Origin: Candidatus Amarolinea dominans
Lineage (GTDB): Bacteria; Chloroflexota; Anaerolineae; SSC4; Amarolineaceae
Length of the DNA stretch: 64,000 nucleotides
Reading direction: 5' to 3'
Assembly: GCA_016719785.1 (NCBI GenBank)
Contig: JADJYJ010000015.1
Location: 1 to 64,000, forward strand
Part shown: positions 57,911 to 64,000 of the stretch, piece after piece
Layout: every line of letters begins with the position of its first letter
How positions within the stretch are numbered: the first letter of the stretch is position 1
Position numbers and translations under genes: made by a program
Notes under the pieces: model-generated
Databases searched by the model: none
Told to the model about the DNA's origin: nothing
The model's input: only the letters and a program-made list of their open reading frames with translations

Positions 57911-59806
57911 TCAGCCTGCCCCGCCTTCGACCTGCCGCGCGGCGTGCGCAGCATGGCCCAGCAGTTCCTGAATCCCCGCGACCAACGCCGCCGGGTTCGG
58001 ATGGATGCCCTCTTGCAGCAGGGCGCTCTCGTACAACTGCTCGATCTCCAGGCGCATCAGGTCAGCCTGGCGGTCGGCCGTCACCAGGAAGGCCAGGTCT
58101 TGCACCAGGGCATGGCTGCGGTTCAGCTCCAGCACCTTCTTGGGCGCGGTAAACGGCTGATCGAGCAGCTTGTAGACGCGCTGCATCTCCTGGTTCATGG
58201 CGCCTTCGGGCGACACCAGGCGGCAGGGGCTGCTGCTCAGCGCCTTCGACGCCCGCACGCCCTGCACGCGATCGCCCAGAATCTCCGTAAAGCGGGCCAG
58301 CAGCCGGTCGAAGTCGGCATCGGGCATGGCATCGTCGGCCGGCTCATCTGTCTGCTCCGGCAGCGGCGGCAGATCGAGATCGGCGTTATCCACGTTCCTG
58401 AGCGGCTTGCCGTCGAACTCGCGCAGGGCCACCATCATGAAGCTGTCAACCGTCTCCACCAGCGTCAGCACTTCGATATGGCGCTGTTTGAGCGGATCGA
58501 GGTGCGGGCTGCGCTGCACCGAGGTCAGGTCCTCGCCCAGGATGTAGTAAATTTCCTTCTGCTCGGGTTGCATGCGCTGGACGTAGCCGGCCAGCGACAC
58601 CCATTCGTCCCCGGCCGGCGCTTGCGTGGAACGAAAGCGCAGCAGGGGCAGCAGGCTCTCCATGCCGGCCATGTCGGTGGCGACACCCTCTTTGATGAAA
58701 CCGCCGAATTCCTGCCAGAAGGCGCGGTAATCGTCCGGTTTCTCGCTCGCCAGGGCGCCCAGTTCTTTGACCAGGCGGCCGGTCAGCGCCTTCTGAATCT
58801 GCACCAGCAGGCGGTTAGCCTGCACCGTCTCGCGTGACACGTTGAGCGGGATGTCTTCGGAATCGAGCACCCCTTCGATGAAGCGGAAATGGTTGGGCAG
58901 CAGGTCCTTGTTGTACTCCTGGATCAGGACATGGCTGGAATAGAGCTTCAGGCCAAAGTCCTTGCGCAGGCTCATCATCCCCTTCTCACGCGTACGCGGG
59001 ACGAAAAGCACCGCGTGAATATCCACCGGCGCATCGGCCACATAGTGCAGGTGCCGCAGCGGCTTCTCGAAGTCGAGGGTCAACTGCTCGTAGAAGGTGT
59101 CGTACTCCTCGTCGGTCACCTCACGCGGGGCGCGGCGCCAGAGAGCCGTGCGCTGATTGGCCACCTTGTCCTGCACATAGATGGGAAACGCCACGAAATC
59201 AGAGTGCTTCTTGATGATCTGTTCCAGGCGCCAGGCGGTCACGAATTCGGCGGCGTCTTCCTTGAGGTGCAGGATGACATCGGTGCCGCGCGCCGGCCGC
59301 TCGGCGGGGCCAACGCTGTACTGATTGTCGCCGGTGCTGCTCCATTGGGCGGCCTCGGCGTCAGGCCGGTAGGAGCGCGAGACAACCTGGATGCGATCGG
59401 CCACCATGAACGCCGCGTAGAAGCCAACGCCAAAACGGCCAATCATGTCGGTCAGCGGCCGCTTTTCTTGCGCCACTTGCTTGAGAAACGCGGCCGCGCC
59501 CGAATGGGCAATGGTGCCCAGGTTCTCGATCATCTCGGCCTGCGTCATGCCGATGCCGCTGTCGCTGACCGTCAGGGTCTTGGCATCGGCATCGAAGGTG
59601 ATATGTACGGCCAACGCCGCGTCTAAGTCAAGCACGCTCTGATTGGTGAGCATCTCGAACTGCACGCGGCTCAGGGCATCCGACGCGTTGGAGATCAACT
59701 CACGCAGGAAAATCTCCCGCTCGGTGTAGAGCGAATGAACCAGGATATGCAGCAGTTGCTGAATCTCCGCACGAAACTCATAGGATTGCTGGGTCTGATC
59801 GGGCAT
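57911..59806 (-). CDS. htpG: Chaperone HtpG (bacterial Hsp90)
   Basis: The 631-residue ATP-dependent dimeric chaperone is complete. The N-terminal GHKL ATPase has the signature LYTEREIFLRELISNASDAL, DSGIGMTQAEMIENLGTIAH, GRFGVGFYAAFMVADRI and GTDVILHLKEDAAEF. The middle domain has LHYVADAPVDIHAVLFVPRT and NRTGLNVSRETVQ-like sequence (DIPLNVSRETVQANRLLVQI). The C-terminal dimerisation domain is present. Length is close to E. coli HtpG. It is monocistronic by context. Confidence 0.98.
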   Translation of the reverse strand: MPDQTQQSYEFRAEIQQLLHILVHSLYTEREIFLRELISNASDALSRVQFEMLTNQSVLDLDAALAVHITFDADAKTLTVSDSGIGMTQAEMIENLGTIAHSGAAAFLKQVAQEKRPLTDMIGRFGVGFYAAFMVADRIQVVSRSYRPDAEAAQWSSTGDNQYSVGPAERPARGTDVILHLKEDAAEFVTAWRLEQIIKKHSDFVAFPIYVQDKVANQRTALWRRAPREVTDEEYDTFYEQLTLDFEKPLRHLHYVADAPVDIHAVLFVPRTREKGMMSLRKDFGLKLYSSHVLIQEYNKDLLPNHFRFIEGVLDSEDIPLNVSRETVQANRLLVQIQKALTGRLVKELGALASEKPDDYRAFWQEFGGFIKEGVATDMAGMESLLPLLRFRSTQAPAGDEWVSLAGYVQRMQPEQKEIYYILGEDLTSVQRSPHLDPLKQRHIEVLTLVETVDSFMMVALREFDGKPLRNVDNADLDLPPLPEQTDEPADDAMPDADFDRLLARFTEILGDRVQGVRASKALSSSPCRLVSPEGAMNQEMQRVYKLLDQPFTAPKKVLELNRSHALVQDLAFLVTADRQADLMRLEIEQLYESALLQEGIHPNPAALVAGIQELLGHAAHAARQVEGGAG

Positions 59807-60164
59807 GGTTATCTTCTCCGCGTCATGAAAAATCAGGGCGCCGATCGAGCGGCGTCCGGCGTGCTATTTTAGTCAAATCTGGACGAAAGACAAACAGCGA
59901 CCACATGCAGCCAGGAATTCCAAATGTAGGCGTTGATCGGACCTGGATTGGAGGCTTCAGCCGGTTTCTTAGCCAGCAAAGCCGCAAACTGCACCGGCTA
60001 AAGCCTCGATTCCGGGACCATTTGGATTTGCTGATTTGGAATGACCGGCCTTGCGTGCCATGCGCCCCTGGTGGTATCATACGATCCTGGTCTGGCTGTG
60101 CGACCCGCGCAGAAAAGTCAGGAGCCAGGCATTTCATTCATCGTGACCGAAAGGGAGGAATCAC
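59807..60164. other. Intergenic region between htpG and the small ORF
   Basis: This is a divergent region of 358 bp. I see no gene; AAACTGCACCGGCTAAAGCC and GAGGCTTCAGCCGGTTTCTT are partly complementary (about 59950-60005) and could form a hairpin. The small ORF has a strong GGGAGGAATCAC ribosome site at its end. Confidence 0.5.
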
Positions 60165-60386
60165 ATGGCAAGTAAACGCGACGACAAGGCGCCCAAAGTC
60201 ATCATGTTGACGATCACTGGGCCAAACGGCGAAAAATGGGGCGAGCTGGTGGGGGCTGCCAAGGAGTTCAAGACGGGCAGCGTGGGCTTTTACGCCAGTG
60301 GCAAGATCGTGAATCCAGACAATCCGGAGGCGAGCTACCAGATTGGCTGCAACATCACCCTCATTGGCAGTAAGAGCGACGATTGA
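60165..60386 (+). CDS. Small hypothetical protein, 73 residues
   Basis: A short protein, MASKRDDKAPKVIMLTITGP to the end GCNITLIGSKSDD. It has an excellent ribosome site (GGGAGGAATCAC 4-10 bp before ATG) and normal codon use, with alternating hydrophobic strands (KVIMLTITGP, VGFYASGKIV, QIGCNITLIG). It is probably a small beta protein. No family recognised. Confidence 0.75.
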   Translation: MASKRDDKAPKVIMLTITGPNGEKWGELVGAAKEFKTGSVGFYASGKIVNPDNPEASYQIGCNITLIGSKSDD

Positions 60387-60400
60387 GGTGCGTTGAAGTT

Positions 60401-60476
60401 CTCAACGCAAGGACGCAGAGACGCCAGGACGCAACGGGGTTCTTTGCGCCCCTGCGCCCTGGCGTCCCTGCGTTGA
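60401..60476. terminator. Long imperfect hairpin between convergent genes
   Basis: CTCAACGCAAGGACGC at the start pairs with GCGTCCCTGCGTTGAG at the end, and inside that ACGCCAGG pairs with CCTGGCGT. It lies between the small ORF and the convergent Uma2 gene, so it may be a bidirectional terminator. Its sequence resembles scattered genomic repeats of this kind. Confidence 0.6.
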
Positions 60477-60493
60477 GATACGACCCCGCACAC

Positions 60494-61540
60494 CTAATCG
60501 CCGTTCGTTGGCTCGATGCCAAGCGCCCGCAGTTGAGCCAGCAGCCGCTCGCTGTGGTCGCGCGCCAACGCGGCCTGCTGCTCAGCCGTCTCAGCTCGCT
60601 GGCGTTCAGCCTCGGCCCGCTGGCGTTCAGCCTCGGCCCGCTGGCGTTCAGCCTCGGCCCGCTGACGTGCGGTCTCGGCCCGTTGGCGTTCAGCCTCAGC
60701 CCGCTGGCGTTCGGCTTCGGCTCGCTGATGTTCGGCTCTGGCGCGTTCGGCGCCGGTGGGAATCAAGTTGCCTTGTGCGTCACGCCACCGCAGCCAGGTG
60801 GCGGTGACCCCTTCGTAGTCGCCCTGCCACAGCGTCAGGCCGATCTGCGCCTCGGCAAACCAGCGTGAAGGAAGTTCCACGTACGTGCGGCCCTGTAGTT
60901 GAAAAACGTGCAAAATACCCTCGCCCAATTGATCGAGCGGGTCGAAAATGACGTAGTAGGAAACGCCCAACTCCGCGTAGCGGACGCGCTTGCGCGTGTT
61001 TTCAGCGCCTTCTCGATTCGAAACCACCTCGATCACAATCTCAGGCGCTTTTCCATGGTGCCACATGAAAAAGGAGCGGTGCTCCTTGGCCCACAGATCG
61101 AAAGCATGGGTGCGTACATCCACGGCCAGCATGACATCGGGCACCAGCGGAGAGAACTCTACGGTAATAAAAAGCCCCACATTGGCCGCCGCCAGGAAAG
61201 GACGACCCTCCCCCGGCCCGGCCCACGAGGTGTAGAGCGATTCGGTCAACAGTCGCTGCTGCTTTTCGGAGAAGATGTTGTCCACGGGTTCGTCGTCCTC
61301 GGTGATGATATGGTCAATCTTGGGCCATAACAGGCGCGGGAGTACCCCGATGCCACCCTCGCGTTCCCAGGCCGCAAGTTCGGCCAGGTCCTCTGGCGTG
61401 GGCGGCCCATGCTTCGGGTAGGCGCTGGGGAGCGGGTGGACGATGAAGCGGCTGTCGTCAGGCGCAGCCGGCGCTGCCGTCGGCGCCCTGCGCGGAGCAG
61501 GCCGTGGGGGAGGATCGCGCGGCTTGGTCATCGTGGTCAT
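60494..61540 (-). CDS. Uma2-family (DUF820) PD-(D/E)XK nuclease-like protein with coiled-coil tail
   Basis: The 348-residue protein from MTTMTKPRDPPPRPAPRR has a Pro-rich N-terminus. The Uma2 core follows: VEFSPLVPDVMLAVDVR with the Asp, APEIVIEVVSNREG with the Glu of the nuclease-like fold, and RVRYAELGVSYYVIFDP. The last about 80 residues are tandem heptad-like RAEAERQ units, a predicted coiled coil (tandemly repeated DNA at 60598-60725). Uma2 proteins are abundant in cyanobacteria and Chloroflexota and have no settled function. The start at 61540 is the first in-frame ATG after a non-family stretch. Confidence 0.85.
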   Translation of the reverse strand: MTTMTKPRDPPPRPAPRRAPTAAPAAPDDSRFIVHPLPSAYPKHGPPTPEDLAELAAWEREGGIGVLPRLLWPKIDHIITEDDEPVDNIFSEKQQRLLTESLYTSWAGPGEGRPFLAAANVGLFITVEFSPLVPDVMLAVDVRTHAFDLWAKEHRSFFMWHHGKAPEIVIEVVSNREGAENTRKRVRYAELGVSYYVIFDPLDQLGEGILHVFQLQGRTYVELPSRWFAEAQIGLTLWQGDYEGVTATWLRWRDAQGNLIPTGAERARAEHQRAEAERQRAEAERQRAETARQRAEAERQRAEAERQRAEAERQRAETAEQQAALARDHSERLLAQLRALGIEPTNGD

Positions 61541-61632
61541 ATGAACTCCATCACGATATGATAACGGATAAGACGTAATTCTAGCGAGGGCATCTGCAAG
61601 CGAGAAAAGTTTACCACGGCCATCGCCCGGTG

Positions 61633-62001
61633 TCAATAGCCGAGATCGCGAATCTCCCGCTCGTCGAAGCCGAAGTGATGGGCAATTTCATGCAGGACGG
61701 TCTTGCGCACCTGTTCGCGGATCGCTTCGGGCGTGCGAAAAAACTGCTCGATTGGCCCCTGAAAGATGGTGATGCGGTCAGGCGGCACCAGGTTGTAACC
61801 GGAGTCGCGGCGGATCAGCGGAATGCCCTCGTACAGACCAAACAGCGTGTAGCCTGGCCCCACGCGGCTGCGAGCCAGGTGCGCCGGCGTCGGCCATACC
61901 TCGACCGTGATTGCGACATTGCGCAGATAGCCCAGGATCTGATCTGGCATGCCCGCGACCGCTTCCACCACCAGCGCTTCGAATTCTTCAGGATTCAGCA
62001 T
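61633..62001 (-). CDS. Small zinc metallopeptidase-like protein (zincin, PF06262-type)
   Basis: The 122-residue protein starts MLNPEEFEALVVEAVAGMPD. It contains ITIFQGPIEQFF and the zinc-binding motif VLHEIAHHFGFDEREIRDLG (HExxH plus a downstream Glu/Asp), as in small bacterial metallopeptidase-like proteins of unknown role. It starts 4 bp after the probable natural end of fabH, so it belongs to the fabF-fabH operon. Confidence 0.88.
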   Translation of the reverse strand: MLNPEEFEALVVEAVAGMPDQILGYLRNVAITVEVWPTPAHLARSRVGPGYTLFGLYEGIPLIRRDSGYNLVPPDRITIFQGPIEQFFRTPEAIREQVRKTVLHEIAHHFGFDEREIRDLGY

Positions 62002-62123
62002 GGGCCTACTCGTTACCGTTTTGCTCGTGCTTCTTGACCCCGCGCTTGCCCAGGCCCAGCACGCGGAACCGTTCCGGCAGCTCGATCTCCGACACGCGGA
62101 TATCTTCCGCCAGGCTGTCATAC

Positions 62124-63215
62124 TTACGCAGCAGACGGCGCACCGTGGAACGCGCGCGCCGCTCCGTACGCGCCCTGCCGCTGCGCCTCCTTCCACCACT
62201 TGGGCTGGGAAACAGGCACCGGTGCGCCCCACTTGATCGCCGTCGCGGCCCAGGTCAACCCGGCGCCAAAGCTGACGAAAACGAGGTGGTCATTTTTCTT
62301 GATGCGACCCGACTCGATGGCCTCGCACAGCGCCAGCGGAATAGAGGCGGTGGAGGTGTTACCATAGCGTTCAAGGTTGATGAAGATCTTCTCGCGCGGA
62401 ATCTTGAGTTGGCGATGCACCGACGATTCGATGATGCGCGCGTTGGCTTGGTGCGGAATGATCAGGTCAATATCATCCAGGGTCAGGCCGGCCTTCTGCA
62501 CCACCTCGCGCGTGGCCGTGGCCATGATGCGGGTGGCAAAGCGGAAGACCGCGGCGCCGTCCATTTTGACATAATGCTGACGGCCGGTGACGGTCTCCAG
62601 CGTGGTGGGCATGCGGCTGCCGCCCGCCGGCAGTGAGAGCAGCTCCCCGCCGGAGCCGTCCGAACCGAGCACGCTGGCCAGGATGCCGCCAGGCTCCTCG
62701 CTGGCGCTTAGGAGCACCGCACCGGCGCCATCGCCGAACAGCACGCATGTGGTGCGATCGCTCCAATCCACGATGCGTGAGAGGGTTTCGGAGCCGATCA
62801 CCAACACGTTTTGCGCAGCCCCGGTGGCGATCATGCTGCGCGCCAGCGTCAGGGCGTAGACAAAACCGGAGCAGGCCGCGCTCAGATCGAATGCGCCCGC
62901 GTGCTCCGCGCCCAGGGCATCCTGCACCAGGCAGGCCGTGGCCGGAAATTGATGCTCGGGCGAGGAGGTGGAGCAGATAATCAAATCCACCTCGTTGGCT
63001 GACACACCGGCCACGCGCAGGGCCGCGGCCGCGGCCTTGGTAGCCATCGTGGCCGTCGTCTCCCGCGGGTTGGTGGCAATGCGGCGCTCGCGGATGCCCG
63101 TGCGGCTGAATATCCAATCATCGGAGGTGTCAATGATGCCTTCCAGGTCACGATTGGTGAGCACACGCTCAGGTACATAGCAACCCCAACCGACGATTTG
63201 TGCATAGCGGGCCAT
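62124..63215 (-). CDS. fabH: 3-oxoacyl-ACP synthase III (FabH)
   Basis: The enzyme condenses acetyl- or acyl-CoA with malonyl-ACP to start fatty acid synthesis. Complete core: start MARYAQIVGWGCYVPERVLT, DLSAACSGFVYAL with the catalytic Cys, LIIPHQANARIIES with His, and INLERYGNTSTASIPLA with Asn, then FVSFGAGLTWAATAIKWG. After KWWKEAQRQG the frame changes at 62165-62180. As read, it ends AYGAARAFHGAPSAA at 62124, but a one-base shift gives RARTERRARSTVRRLLRKYD and continues to a stop at 62006. That basic tail fits a longer C-terminus seen in some relatives. It is probably cotranscribed with fabF. Confidence 0.95.
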   Translation of the reverse strand: MARYAQIVGWGCYVPERVLTNRDLEGIIDTSDDWIFSRTGIRERRIATNPRETTATMATKAAAAALRVAGVSANEVDLIICSTSSPEHQFPATACLVQDALGAEHAGAFDLSAACSGFVYALTLARSMIATGAAQNVLVIGSETLSRIVDWSDRTTCVLFGDGAGAVLLSASEEPGGILASVLGSDGSGGELLSLPAGGSRMPTTLETVTGRQHYVKMDGAAVFRFATRIMATATREVVQKAGLTLDDIDLIIPHQANARIIESSVHRQLKIPREKIFINLERYGNTSTASIPLALCEAIESGRIKKNDHLVFVSFGAGLTWAATAIKWGAPVPVSQPKWWKEAQRQGAYGAARAFHGAPSAA

Positions 63216-63245
63216 GGCGATCCATTCTCCTTGTGGTCTTGCCTC

Positions 63246-64000
63246 TCAGGCAACCGTCGTCCCTGTCACAGCGGCATTTTCTGGCTGCGACCAGCGACGC
63301 ACGACGATACTTGCATTGTGTCCGCCAAAGCCAAATGAGTTTGACAGCGCCACATGGATGGGCAAGCGCCGCGCGACATTCGGGGTGTAGTCCAAATCAC
63401 ACGCAGGGTCAGGCGTTTCGTAGTTGATGGTTGGCGGGATGATGCCTTCCGTCAACGCCTTGAGGCAGACCATCACCTCGAAGGCTCCCGCCCCGCCCAG
63501 CAAGTGTGCGGTCATGGACTTGGTCGAGCTGATGGCTACCCGGTAGGCATGATCGCCCAGGACGGCTTTGATGGCCGTGGTTTCACCCTTGTCGTTCAAT
63601 CGGGTGCCCGTGCCATGCGCGTTGATGTAGTCAATCTCCTCAACCTTGATGCCGGCCTTGCGGATCGCCAGCTTCATGGCAACGACCGCGCCTTCGCCAT
63701 TTTCAGCCGGCGCGGCCATGTGATAGGCGTCAGCGCTGCCGCCATAGCCCAGGATTTCACCGTAGATGCGGGCGCCGCGGGCCAGGGCATGGTCGAGCGC
63801 CTCCACGATCAGGATGGCGGAGCCTTCACCCATCAGGAAACCATCGCGGTTGGCGTCGAACGGACGGCACGCGCCTTCGGGGTTGTCGTTGCGCGTGGAC
63901 ATGGCGCCCATCACATCGAAGCCGCCCAGGGTGAGCGGCACAACGGCCGCCTCGGCCCCGCCGGCAATCATGATCTCGGCATCGCCGCGCCCTACCACTT
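63246..64000 (-). CDS. fabF: 3-oxoacyl-ACP synthase II (FabF), 3' part only
   Basis: The C-terminal about 250 residues of the elongating ketosynthase; the 5' part lies beyond the window. Visible are the domain from AEIMIAGGAEAAV, CRPFDANRDGFLMGEGSAIL, the catalytic His in INAHGTGTRLND, the second in TKSMTAHLLGGAG, and the glycine-rich SNSFGFGGHNASIVV end. The catalytic Cys is outside. It lies 30 bp upstream of fabH on the same strand. Confidence 0.96.
   Translation of the reverse strand, partial: VVGRGDAEIMIAGGAEAAVVPLTLGGFDVMGAMSTRNDNPEGACRPFDANRDGFLMGEGSAILIVEALDHALARGARIYGEILGYGGSADAYHMAAPAENGEGAVVAMKLAIRKAGIKVEEIDYINAHGTGTRLNDKGETTAIKAVLGDHAYRVAISSTKSMTAHLLGGAGAFEVMVCLKALTEGIIPPTINYETPDPACDLDYTPNVARRLPIHVALSNSFGFGGHNASIVVRRWSQPENAAVTGTTVA

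Overview
The window (about 60% G+C) looks like a filamentous Chloroflexota chromosome, probably of the Anaerolineae/Ardenticatenia kind. This is an inference from gene content: a very long CRISPR array, an xisI-type gene, NACHT NTPases with formylglycine-enzyme tails, a dockerin-bearing secreted enzyme, and a fabF-fabH operon. No rRNA or tRNA gene was seen. 

Region 1 (1-22,924) is one CRISPR array with a 37-bp repeat, broken by insertion sequences. I counted 210 repeats (full, split or partial) and so about 209 spacers; the array runs off the left edge. The degenerate last repeat at 22,901 and the repeat polarity place the leader, and presumably the cas genes, to the left of base 1. Three elements interrupt it: an ISKra4-like element in a spacer (7,590-9,260), an IS21-family element in a repeat (15,935-19,864), itself hit by an IS4-like element (17,149-18,628), and an IS1182-family element in the hairpin of another repeat (20,702-22,702). 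All transposases face against the array. Target duplications let the original array and the original istA be rebuilt exactly. 

Region 2 (23,720-38,513) is ordinary metabolism and transport: a glycogen-debranching-type enzyme, aldo/keto reductase and GH1 glucosidase; a DinB-like protein; a proline dehydrogenase fused to a short-chain dehydrogenase; a SufR-like regulator coupled to a DUF309 protein and divergent from an ECF transporter (S, double A, T); two membrane proteins; and a ThDP-dependent lyase/synthase-like protein. 

Region 3 (39,022-47,779) is the most notable system: a diversity-generating retroelement (DGR). On the minus strand the order is NACHT-FGE protein 2 with VR2, avd, paired palindromes, the template repeat (TR), the reverse transcriptase, then NACHT-FGE protein 1 with VR1. 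Over 78 aligned bases VR1 differs from TR at 8 sites and VR2 at 12, and all 20 changes fall on TR adenines. One retroelement thus appears to diversify the sensor ends of two NLR-like NTPases, one on each side. Both targets share identical blocks downstream of the VR, including a hairpin. Protein 2 carries a frameshift between its NACHT and FGE parts. 

Region 4 (48,151-64,000) holds fructose-bisphosphate aldolase, ribulose-phosphate epimerase, an xisI with a decayed xisH, an antitoxin-like gene overrun by a MITE-like repeat, a large secreted heparinase-II/III-like protein, a Nudix hydrolase, an ABC exporter with a TSUP permease, htpG, a Uma2 nuclease, a small metalloprotease, fabH and the 3' part of fabF. 

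Single-base frameshifts cluster in the insertion sequences and also affect NACHT-FGE 2 and the fabH tail. With an odd C21/G8 run near 30,600, this means decay and consensus error cannot be told apart from sequence alone.
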